Shown here piece after piece: positions 1-5,707 of a DNA stretch of 5,735 nt (the first letter of the stretch is position 1; each line of letters starts with the position of its first letter). Origin of the DNA: Anaerolineaceae bacterium UBA700 (GTDB taxonomy: Bacteria; Chloroflexota; Anaerolineae; Anaerolineales; Anaerolineaceae); the NCBI GenBank assembly GCA_002298885.1, contig DBMK01000068.1:1-5735 (forward strand), given 5' to 3'. Below the pieces are notes generated by a model. It was not told the DNA's origin, ran no database searches, and worked only from the letters and a program-made list of their open reading frames with translations. The position numbers and the translations under genes were made by a program.

Positions 1-30
1 TTTCTGCGGCCGGTGTACCGGCCGCAGAAA
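1..30. repeat. Perfect 14-bp inverted repeat within the regulator coding region
   Basis: The arms TTTCTGCGGCCGGT (1-14) and ACCGGCCGCAGAAA (17-30) are exact reverse complements separated by only GT. The sequence lies in the open frame of the regulator and would encode SAAGVPAAE. It sits exactly at the window edge. It may be ordinary coding sequence, a small palindromic repeat within the gene, or a fold-back left by assembly. Confidence 0.85.
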
Positions 31-1532
31 CTTCTGCCAAAATATTGGACTACCTCGAACGCTCCAACCTGTTCCTGATACCGCTGGATAACCACAGGCA
101 GTGGTTCCGCTACCACCACCTTTTCGCAGCCCTGCTGCGCCAGAAGCTGGAGCTGAGGGCCGGCCGCTCGGCGGTGTGCGCCTATCAGCGCCTGGCCTGC
201 CAATGGTTCGAGCAGAACGGCTATATCCCCGAGGCAATCCGCCTGGCGCTATCCTGCGGCGATTTCGAAGACGCAGCCCGCATGTTGGAGGCGTACGCCA
301 GCCAGATGTTCATGTTGAGCGATCTCTCCACCCTGTTGAAATGGGCCCTCAGCATCCCGGAGCCGGTCTTGCTGGCCCATCCGGCCCTGGTAATGGCCGC
401 CGCCTGGGCGGCCCACGCCACCGGGCATGTGCCCGAAGCGCGCCGGCTGCTGGCGCTGGTGGAAAGGGTCGCCGGGGGCAGTATAAAAACCCACGTGCTG
501 ACCGAGGACCACCTGGCCCAGCTCACCCCCCTGGGGCGAGCGGCGCTTATCGAAGGCTCGGTGCTCTACATGCGCATCGCCCTCGACTACGAGAGCATCG
601 ATTCCGCCGTGACGGTCGGCGAGCGGGTGCTGCCCTACCTGGTGCGCGAACGCGACGGAGAGCCATTCCTGTTCAATCTGCCTTCCGGCTTGCGCTCGCC
701 GACCCTGTTCCAGCTCGCCGTAGCCGCAAAACGCAGGGGCGATTTGGATGCGGCCCGGCGCGGATTCGAGGAAGCCGGAGCAATTGCCCAGCGCCCTCCG
801 GAAAATATCCACATCATCGCCCTGGCCTACGGTTACCTGGCCCAGATCGAGATCGAGCAGGGAAAAATCGCCCAGGCTGAGGCCACCTGCCAGAAGGCGC
901 TGAATGTCATCCAGGGCTACCCCGTCCTCCCGACCGCCTTCTTTGGCATGACCTACGTCAACCTGGCCCAACTGGCCTTCGACCGCGGCGATTTCGCAGC
1001 CGCAGATGGAGAGCTACAGAAGGGCCTGGAACTGGGCCGCCTGTGGAACTTCTGGGAATGCCTGATCCCGGGCTACCTGCTGCTGGCGCGCCTGCGCCAG
1101 GCGCAGGGCGATCCATCCCGCGCCCAGGCCGCCTTGCAGGAGCTGGCGGCCCTCGGCACTAACGAACCCTTCGTCCTCCGCGCCGTCGACTCCGCCCGCT
1201 CCACCCTCAAGCTAATCCAGTACCCTCTCACCTTGTCTCAATCAGTTGCGCCAGACAACTCTAAAATCGATCGCGAAGCACCCCTTGGGGGAAATCTAAA
1301 ATCTAAAATTCCTTCAACCCCCAACTCTGCCCTGGCTGAACCTTTATCTCCTCGCGAGCTCGAAGTCCTCCACTTGATGTCCGGCGGAGCCTCCAACGCC
1401 GAGATCGCCCAACACCTGTATCTTTCAGTCAATACCGTCAAAAAACACGTTACCAGCATCTTCGGAAAACTCGAGGCGACTACCCGCGTCCAGGCGATCG
1501 ACCGCGCCCGGAAAGCAGGGTTAATCCGCTAG
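1..1532 (+). CDS. LuxR-family (MalT-like) transcriptional regulator, C-terminal part, 5' end outside window
   Basis: A signal-responsive DNA-binding activator of the large MalT type. The frame is open from position 3 and has no stop before the window edge. The TTG at 45 is therefore probably internal, because the 14 codons before it read smoothly into the family block ILDYLERSNLFLIPLDN. About 509 residues are visible, whereas the family is usually about 850-950; the missing part should be the STAND-type ATPase. Numbering from the TTG at 45: residues 1-35 are the end of the winged-helix region (RYHHLFAALLRQKL). Residues 45-385 are a helical TPR-like sensor domain with repeat units near 120-142, 225-248, 261-289, 303-331 and 343-371. 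Residues 388-433 are a Ser/Pro/Asn-rich linker. Residues 434-495 are a LuxR/GerE helix-turn-helix (LSPRELEVL, then NAEIAQHLYLSVNTVKKHV). The ligand is unknown. The following operon encodes an ABC exporter that it could control, by inference from position only. The linker DNA is more AT-rich and repetitive than the flanking domains. Confidence 0.93.
   Translation, partial: SAAGVPAAETSAKILDYLERSNLFLIPLDNHRQWFRYHHLFAALLRQKLELRAGRSAVCAYQRLACQWFEQNGYIPEAIRLALSCGDFEDAARMLEAYASQMFMLSDLSTLLKWALSIPEPVLLAHPALVMAAAWAAHATGHVPEARRLLALVERVAGGSIKTHVLTEDHLAQLTPLGRAALIEGSVLYMRIALDYESIDSAVTVGERVLPYLVRERDGEPFLFNLPSGLRSPTLFQLAVAAKRRGDLDAARRGFEEAGAIAQRPPENIHIIALAYGYLAQIEIEQGKIAQAEATCQKALNVIQGYPVLPTAFFGMTYVNLAQLAFDRGDFAAADGELQKGLELGRLWNFWECLIPGYLLLARLRQAQGDPSRAQAALQELAALGTNEPFVLRAVDSARSTLKLIQYPLTLSQSVAPDNSKIDREAPLGGNLKSKIPSTPNSALAEPLSPRELEVLHLMSGGASNAEIAQHLYLSVNTVKKHVTSIFGKLEATTRVQAIDRARKAGLIR
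1206..1343 (+). other. Repeat-like interdomain linker of the MalT-like regulator
   Basis: This stretch codes for the linker between the TPR-like sensor and the HTH domain. Compared with the flanking coding DNA it is AT-richer and contains short repeated units: TCTAAAA occurs at about 1259, 1295 and 1302, the last two in direct tandem (ATCTAAAATCTAAAAT). It also has a CCCC-TT-GGGG inverted repeat at 1281-1290 and an AGTTG/CAACT pair at 1244-1248 and 1256-1260. The protein is low in complexity (Ser, Pro, Asn, Lys). It looks like intergenic-type repeat DNA that has stayed in frame. That origin is an inference. Confidence 0.5.
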
Positions 1533-1537
1533 GAATC

Positions 1538-1551
1538 ATGCCGTCCGGCAT
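1538..1551. repeat. Short GC-rich hairpin just after the regulator stop codon
   Basis: ATGCCG and CGGCAT are exact 6-base arms around TC, beginning six bases after the TAG stop. No T-run follows, so it is not a clear intrinsic terminator. Together with the larger hairpin at 1570-1596 it could form a two-stem REP-like element that marks the 3' end of the regulator transcript. Confidence 0.45.
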
Positions 1552-1555
1552 TGGC

Positions 1556-1600
1556 ACCTCACCCCCCAACCCCCTCTCCACAGGGTGGAGAGGGGGAGCG
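1556..1600. repeat. REP-like palindromic repeat with a 12-bp stem
   Basis: CCCCCTCTCCAC (1570-1581) and GTGGAGAGGGGG (1585-1596) are perfect complements with a three-base AGG loop, preceded by CCTCACCCCCCAA. This layout, a CCTCACCCCC lead then CCCCTCTCC paired with GGAGAGGGG, resembles palindromes scattered between genes in many GC-rich bacteria. The RNA stem would be very stable and could block read-through or exonucleases. A run of U is missing after it (AGCGCGCACGG follows), so I call it a repeat, not a standard terminator. Confidence 0.7.
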
Positions 1601-1803
1601 CGCACGGATTGTAGACGTGAGACGTTTTCAATTCTAGTATCACTGTAATTGGTATTAGGCTTGGTATTAAATAATTAATCCAATTTGCAGAAAAATATCC
1701 CGCAGCGCATCCCTTCGATTACCCCTGGGTGTGATGCAATTACTACCAACTGCCGGTTATAGTGAAACCATCAGGCAGTTAGGTGATTATAGAAAGGATT
1801 TTT
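1601..1803 (+). promoter_or_regulatory. AT-rich intergenic region upstream of the exporter operon, probable promoter region
   Basis: No gene is apparent in the roughly 270 bases between the regulator stop (1532) and the next start (1804). After the GC-rich hairpins the base composition drops sharply, with stretches such as TTAAATAATTAATCCAA. A direct repeat TTGGTATTA occurs at 1649-1657 and 1661-1669, and AGACGT occurs at 1613-1618 and 1620-1625. The best -10 candidate is TATAGT (1758-1763). The hexamer 17 bases upstream of it, TGCAAT at 1735-1740, is a poor -35, as would suit an activator-dependent promoter. The exact promoter is not certain. Confidence 0.45.
1748..1780. promoter_or_regulatory. 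Operator-like or leader inverted repeat over a possible -10 box
   Basis: AACTGCCGGTT (1748-1758) can pair with AACC (1766-1769) and then GGCAGTT (1774-1780), leaving ATCA as a bulge and ATAGTGA as the loop. The outer 7-base arms are exact. The structure spans the TATAGT box at 1758-1763 and ends 24 bases before the first ATG of the operon. It could be a protein-binding site at the promoter or an RNA stem in the leader. The sequence alone does not decide between these. Confidence 0.4.
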
Positions 1804-2070
1804 ATGGCAAAACCTTATCCACACATTACGCTGGACGAGCCCGCGGTCTACAGCTTCACCATCCAGGGGCGCATCGAAGACGCCTGGTCGGATTTCATGA
1901 AGGATGTGGCTTTCCAACACCAAAAACAGGATGACGGCTCGCCGGTTACGGTCGTATCCGGGCTGGTGGCGGACCAGGCATCATTGCACGGGATGCTCAG
2001 CCGCATCCGCGACCTGGGCCTGCCGCTGCTGCAGGTAGAACTGGTGAGCGCCCATGAGAAGCATGATTAA
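1804..2070 (+). CDS. Small conserved-looking protein of unknown function, first gene of the exporter operon
   Basis: An 88-residue soluble protein starting MAKPYPHITLDEP. The ATG at 1804 is preferred over an in-frame GTG at 1783 because AAAGGA (1793-1798) lies five bases before it and the seven extra residues (MIIERIF) look like translated leader. There is no signal peptide, membrane segment or cysteine. The order of features suggests a small alpha/beta fold: a strand near 16-22 (YSFTIQG), a helix with WSDFMKDV (28-35), an acidic turn (QDDGSP), a strand TVVSGLVADQ (49-58), then a helix SLHGMLSRIRDLGLPLL (60-76). The block GxVxDQAxLHGxLxxIRDLGLPLL resembles short unnamed proteins I associate with regulators and ABC exporters, but I know no established function. 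It starts 62 bases (stop to start) before the ATPase gene, so it is probably cotranscribed. An accessory or regulatory role is inference only. Confidence 0.8.
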   Translation: MAKPYPHITLDEPAVYSFTIQGRIEDAWSDFMKDVAFQHQKQDDGSPVTVVSGLVADQASLHGMLSRIRDLGLPLLQVELVSAHEKHD

Positions 2071-2120
2071 TCCATCTGTCCGGAGAGAACGGGCGGCACA
2101 TACCATCATTCCATCTTTTT

Positions 2121-2132
2121 TTGGAGGCAGGC
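2121..2132 (+). promoter_or_regulatory. Ribosome binding site that sets the ATPase start
   Basis: GGAGG at 2123-2127, with five bases to the ATG at 2133, is the strongest Shine-Dalgarno sequence in the window. It rules against the upstream TTG at 2121, which would place the site inside the coding region. It follows a run of eight T (2115-2122). Confidence 0.75.
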
Positions 2133-3077
2133 ATGAATAACGTGAACGCACTTGAGGTAAAAAGTCTTTATAAGAATTTTGGCGAGCTTAAAGCAGTCCA
2201 GGGGATCGACTTCACTGTAAGGCAGGGTGAAATCTTCAGCCTGCTGGGTCCCAACGGCGCGGGGAAGAGCACGACCATCTCGATGCTCTCCGGCCTGCTG
2301 GAGCCAGCCGAGGGTGACGCCCTGGTCATGGGCCATTCCATCCGGACCGATTCAACCGCTGCCCGGGCCTGCCTGGGGGTGGTGCCGCAGGATATCGCCC
2401 TGTACCCCGACCTGTCGGCGCGTGAGAACCTGGTCTTCTGGGGCAAAATGTACGGCCTGCGCGGCGCGGTGCTCAAGCAGCGGGTCGACGAGGTGCTCAA
2501 GGTGATCGGCCTGGTGGAGCGCCAGCGCGACCGGGTAGGTACCTTCTCGGGCGGCATGAAGCGCCGGGTAAACATCGGCGCCGCCCTGCTGCACATGCCG
2601 CAGGTGATCATCATGGACGAACCGACGGTCGGCATCGATCCGCAGAGCCGCCGCCACATCCTGGATAACGTTAAAGAGCTGAACGCCCAGGGCATGACCG
2701 TAGTGTACACAACCCACTACATGGAAGAAGCGCAGGAGCTTTCGCAGCACATCGCCATCATGGACCAGGGCAAGATCGTCGCATACGGCACACACGAAGA
2801 GCTGATCCGCCTGGTTGGCGAGCAGGCCCGCATTGAGCTGGCCTTGAACACCGAGGCCGGACGCGTCCTGGACGCCTGGAAGGCCGTCGAGGGCGTCTCG
2901 CGGGTCTCGGCAGAGGATGGCAAAGCCACCGTTTTGGTAAACGACAGCAACCTGGTCCTGCCCCGCCTGTTCGAGGCCGCCAACCGCTGCGGCGCCCGCA
3001 TCAACGGCGTCGACATCCAGGAGCCCAATCTGGAGACCGTGTTCCTGCACCTCACCGGTAAGGCTCTGCGGGATTAG
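2133..3077 (+). CDS. ABC transporter ATP-binding protein (ABC-2 exporter, DrrA/CcmA type)
   Basis: A 314-residue cytoplasmic ATPase that powers export through the two permeases encoded next. Visible motifs: Walker A GPNGAGKST (39-47), Q-loop glutamine 86 in VPQDIALYPDLSARENL, signature FSGGMKRR (138-145, a common variant of LSGGQ in this subfamily), Walker B VIIMDE (158-163) with the catalytic glutamate 163, D-loop near VGID (166-169), and switch histidine 195 in TTHYMEEA. Residues from about 225 form the C-terminal extension typical of DrrA-like proteins (DUF4162 region) and end with the usual PNLETVFLHLTGK. All catalytic residues are present. The ATG at 2133 is chosen over the in-frame TTG at 2121 because GGAGG (2123-2127) lies five bases before the ATG and would fall inside the longer reading. 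Length is normal for the family. The substrate cannot be told from the ATPase. Confidence 0.95.
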   Translation: MNNVNALEVKSLYKNFGELKAVQGIDFTVRQGEIFSLLGPNGAGKSTTISMLSGLLEPAEGDALVMGHSIRTDSTAARACLGVVPQDIALYPDLSARENLVFWGKMYGLRGAVLKQRVDEVLKVIGLVERQRDRVGTFSGGMKRRVNIGAALLHMPQVIIMDEPTVGIDPQSRRHILDNVKELNAQGMTVVYTTHYMEEAQELSQHIAIMDQGKIVAYGTHEELIRLVGEQARIELALNTEAGRVLDAWKAVEGVSRVSAEDGKATVLVNDSNLVLPRLFEAANRCGARINGVDIQEPNLETVFLHLTGKALRD

Positions 3078-3083
3078 GAAAGG

Positions 3084-3181
3084 ATCCACGAATTACACGA
3101 ATGGTAACGAATTGGCACTAATAAAACCTCTTTTCTTAAAAAATTCGTGTACATTCGCCAGAATTCGTGTAATTCGTGGAT
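3084..3181. repeat. 98-bp palindromic intergenic repeat between ATPase and first permease
   Basis: Outer arms of 19 bases, ATCCACGAATTACACGAAT (3084-3102) and ATTCGTGTAATTCGTGGAT (3163-3181), are exact reverse complements. A second inner pair, ACGAATT (3107-3113) and AATTCGT (3142-3148), is also exact. The central loop (about 3114-3141) is AT-rich. The motif ATTCGTGTAATTCGTGG resembles a dispersed repeat I have seen between genes in diverse environmental bacteria. It is non-coding here: translations through it give the typical meaningless peptides (NSCNSWI on the + strand, IHELHEF on the - strand). It fills most of the 132-base gap inside the operon. Confidence 0.85.
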
Positions 3182-3193
3182 AAGCTTTTTTTT
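3084..3193 (+). terminator. Possible attenuator or weak intrinsic terminator inside the operon
   Basis: The palindrome at 3084-3181 is followed four bases later by eight T (3186-3193). A long stem followed by a U-run has the form of an intrinsic terminator, and it would lower permease expression relative to the ATPase. Against this, the stem is AT-rich and the outer arms are separated by 60 bases, so termination may be weak or absent. Confidence 0.35.
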
Positions 3194-3209
3194 ACACTCA
3201 GGGAATAAT

Positions 3210-4460
3210 ATGAAAATACTCGATATCGCCCTAAAAGATCTCCTCCGCTCCTTCCGCAGCCTGTTTGCGGTGGGCATGATGCTGGTGGCGCCGCTGCTCA
3301 TCGTCGGCATGATCTCACTGGCCTTCGGCGGAATGACCAGCGGTAAAACCGAACTGCCCCAGTTAAAGGTTGGCATCGTCAACCTGGACGTCCCACAGGA
3401 GGGCATGCCCGCCATGGGCCAGGCCGTAGTCTCCATGCTGACCGATCCAAGCGTATCCTCCTGGCTAAAATCGTCGGCAATGGCAAATGAAAGCGTTGCC
3501 CGCGCCGCAGTCGACAACCAGCAGATCGGCATAGCCGTCATCGTCCCGGCCAACTTCACCCCCAGCCTGCTGGCAGGCAAAGGCGGCGCGGACCTCGTCC
3601 TCGTCCAGGACCCGACCCTGACCATCGGCCCCACGGTGGTAAAGAACATGCTCGGCAGCCTGCTGGACGGTGTGACCGGGGCGCGCCTGGCGGTCACCGC
3701 CGCCTCGCAGCCCGAAGCCGGCGTGAACCCGCAGTCCATCCAGGACATTACCACCAAATTCCAGGCCTGGTTCACCAATTTCCAGCGCACGCTGTATCAC
3801 AGCCCGGAGAGCGCCCTGGCCCTTGCGGCCCCGAACAGCTATGGCAGCGCATCGGCCGGCGCGGCGCAGAACATCATGGGGCTGGTCATGGCCGGCATGC
3901 TGGTTTTCTTCGCCTTCTACACCGGCGCCTACGCCATGATGTCGATCCTGCAGGAGGATGAAGAGGGCACGCTGGCCCGCCTGTTCACCACGCCCACCAG
4001 CCGGACTACTATTCTGACCGGCAAATTCCTGGCCGTCTTCCTGATGGTGATCGTCCAATCCCTGGTGCTGATGGCCGCCGCCACCCTGGTCTTCAAGATC
4101 CAATGGGGCCAGCCGCTGCCGACCGCCCTGGTCGTTATCGGGCAGGTGGTCGCGGCCGGAGGGTTGGGCGTGCTGCTGATCTCGTTTGTCAAATCTTCCC
4201 GCCAGGCAGGGCCGGTGCTGGGCGGCGCTTTGACCGGGCTGGGCATGCTGGGCGGCCTGTTCACCGTGGCCGTGCAAATGCCCGCCGGCTTCGAAATGGT
4301 CAACAAGATCACTCCGCAGGGCTGGGTGATGCAGGCCTGGCGAACCACCCTCACGGGCGGCCAGCTCTCCGATGTACTGCTGCCTTTCGCCATCACTATC
4401 GTCCTGGGTGTGGTCGCTTTTACCATCGGCGCCCGCATTTTCAGCCGCCGCTTCGCCTAG
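3210..4460 (+). CDS. ABC-2 type transporter permease, first of two
   Basis: A 416-residue membrane protein forming half of the export channel. The topology is the ABC-2 (ABC2_membrane_3-like) plan: a cytoplasmic start (MKILDIALKDLLRSFRS), membrane segment 1 at about 18-40, a large extracytoplasmic domain at about 41-220, then five hydrophobic segments near 221-246, 271-295, 304-328, 334-356 and 389-408, and a basic tail FSRRFA. The cytoplasmic loop after segment 2 carries EDEEGTLARLFTTPTSRTTILTGK (249-272), the conserved element that contacts the ATPase. The ATG at 3210 is chosen: AGGGA (3200-3204) lies five bases upstream, and the protein then begins just like the second permease. An in-frame GTG at 3147 would add 21 residues translated from the palindromic repeat and has no ribosome site. 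The extracytoplasmic domain (LPQLKVGIVNLD, then GIAVIVPANFTPSLLAGK) follows the family pattern. Substrate unknown. Confidence 0.93.
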   Translation: MKILDIALKDLLRSFRSLFAVGMMLVAPLLIVGMISLAFGGMTSGKTELPQLKVGIVNLDVPQEGMPAMGQAVVSMLTDPSVSSWLKSSAMANESVARAAVDNQQIGIAVIVPANFTPSLLAGKGGADLVLVQDPTLTIGPTVVKNMLGSLLDGVTGARLAVTAASQPEAGVNPQSIQDITTKFQAWFTNFQRTLYHSPESALALAAPNSYGSASAGAAQNIMGLVMAGMLVFFAFYTGAYAMMSILQEDEEGTLARLFTTPTSRTTILTGKFLAVFLMVIVQSLVLMAAATLVFKIQWGQPLPTALVVIGQVVAAGGLGVLLISFVKSSRQAGPVLGGALTGLGMLGGLFTVAVQMPAGFEMVNKITPQGWVMQAWRTTLTGGQLSDVLLPFAITIVLGVVAFTIGARIFSRRFA

Positions 4461-4474
4461 AAAGGAAAAACATC

Positions 4475-5707
4475 ATGCGCATTATCGACCTGGCGCTCAA
4501 AGATTTATCCCAAATCGTTCGCGACCGGCGCTCGCTGTTGTTCCTGCTTGCCATGCCGTTCATCTTCACCTTCTTCATGGGCTTTGCCATGAAGGGCGCC
4601 GCCGAGACGCCTGACCCACGCCTTGCTTTGGGCTGGTTGAACAACGACACGGGCGGCCTGGTAAGCGGACAGCTTAAAAGCCTGCTCCAGGCCAGCGACG
4701 GCCTGCGCCTGGTTGAGCTTGCCTCCGCCGACGCAGCCAGCGCCGACGGACAGGTGAAATCCGGCAGCCTGGCGGCGGCAGTGGTCGTCCCCGCCGGCTT
4801 CAGCGCCGACGCCCTGGCAGGCAAAGCGGTGCAGGTTAAATTGATCGCCGACGAGCTCTCGACGACCGGCCAATCCGCCTTCCAACTGGCCCGCGTCCCG
4901 GTGACTCGCACCATGGGCGCCCTGCAGATCGCCCAATTGCTCGTGGCGGCAGTCGATGCAAAGGGCGGGTTCGCCAGCCCAGCCGAGCGCCAGAAGGAGC
5001 TCGAATCCCAGTTCACAGCCGCAGCCCAGGCCTGGCAGCAGTCCGCCGAGCAGGGCGCAGGCATCGTCCTCGAAAAGGCTGGCGGCGTCGCAGCCCCCGA
5101 CCAACCCCTGGGCGGCAATCCCTACAACCAGACCTCGCCGGGCATGTTAGTTATGTTCGCTGTGTTTGGCCTGGTCAGCTCGGCCACCATCCTGGTGCAG
5201 GAGCGCAAGACGCGCACCCTGCAGCGCATGATCACCACCTCGATGACGCCTGCCCAGATCATCGCCGGTCACCTGCTGGCCATGTTCTCGCTGGTGTTCG
5301 TGCAGGAGGTCATGCTGATCGTGTTCGGCCAACTGGTGCTCAAGGTGAACTACCTGCGTGAGCCCGGCGCCGTCCTGCTGGTGGCAGTGGCCGTGGCGCT
5401 GTGGGTAGCCAGCCTGGGGCTGCTGGTGAGCGTGTTCTCCAAGGGCGAGGAACAGGTAACCCTGTTCTCATTGATCGCCATGTTCCTCCTTAGCGGGTTG
5501 GGCGGCGCCTGGTTTTCGCTGGAGACGGCCGGCCAGGCATTTTCGACCATCGGCCACATTACACCCGCGGCCTGGGCCATGGACGGCTTCCAAAACATCT
5601 TGATCCGCGGCCTGGGGTTCAACTCCGTGCTGCTGCCGGTGGGCGTCATGCTGGTTTACGCCCTGGTCTTCTTCGGCATCAGCGTCTGGCGTTTCAAGTT
5701 CGAATAA
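4475..5707 (+). CDS. ABC-2 type transporter permease, second of two
   Basis: A 410-residue membrane protein, partner of the preceding permease. It starts MRIIDLALKDLSQIVRDRRS, close to the first permease's MKILDIALKDLLRSFRS, and has the same plan: segment 1 at 21-38, an Ala/Gln-rich extracytoplasmic domain at about 40-220 including VVVPAGFSADALAGK (103-117), then segments near 221-242, 262-286, 298-320, 326-347 and 384-404. The ATPase-contact loop is VQERKTRTLQRMITTSMTPAQIIAGH (241-266). The two permeases are related but clearly diverged, so a heterodimer is likelier than two homodimers. The ATG at 4475 has AAAGGA (4461-4466) eight bases upstream and starts 14 bases after the first permease's stop, indicating tight cotranscription. 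The frame runs open further upstream inside the first permease, but that part is a shadow. The gene is complete. The 28 bases after it show no terminator, so the operon may continue beyond the window. Confidence 0.93.
   Translation: MRIIDLALKDLSQIVRDRRSLLFLLAMPFIFTFFMGFAMKGAAETPDPRLALGWLNNDTGGLVSGQLKSLLQASDGLRLVELASADAASADGQVKSGSLAAAVVVPAGFSADALAGKAVQVKLIADELSTTGQSAFQLARVPVTRTMGALQIAQLLVAAVDAKGGFASPAERQKELESQFTAAAQAWQQSAEQGAGIVLEKAGGVAAPDQPLGGNPYNQTSPGMLVMFAVFGLVSSATILVQERKTRTLQRMITTSMTPAQIIAGHLLAMFSLVFVQEVMLIVFGQLVLKVNYLREPGAVLLVAVAVALWVASLGLLVSVFSKGEEQVTLFSLIAMFLLSGLGGAWFSLETAGQAFSTIGHITPAAWAMDGFQNILIRGLGFNSVLLPVGVMLVYALVFFGISVWRFKFE

Noticed and set aside
101..880. Open frame of 259 codons on the + strand inside the regulator
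   Set aside because: Out of frame with the clear MalT-like protein and rich in Arg/Pro/Gly, as expected for a shadow frame in GC-rich DNA.
1731..1934. Frame of 67 codons overlapping the small gene
   Set aside because: Overlaps the small gene out of frame, has no ribosome site and runs through the operator-like inverted repeat.
2071..2132. Possible weak hairpin (GTCCG with CGGGC) plus T-run before the ATPase gene, as a terminator
   Set aside because: The stem has only five pairs, one of them G-U, and about 18 bases separate it from the T-run. It is too weak to support a terminator.
2352..3089. Long - strand frame opposite the ATPase
   Set aside because: A shadow of the ATPase gene. The + strand carries every ABC motif and a strong ribosome site, while the - strand product has no recognisable domain.
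3074..3790. Open frame of 238 codons on the - strand
   Set aside because: It is antisense to the first permease, and its C-terminal part (IHELHEF...) is a translation of the palindromic repeat. It has no ribosome site and no family features.
3465..4277. Long - strand frame opposite the first permease
   Set aside because: The product is rich in His/Gln/Gly with no coherent fold, typical of the reverse complement of Ala/Leu/Val-rich membrane protein codons.
4103..4474. Upstream in-frame extension of the second permease
   Set aside because: It overlaps the first permease in another frame and gives an Arg/Gly/Pro-rich peptide. The ATG at 4475 has its own ribosome site and a family-typical N-terminus.
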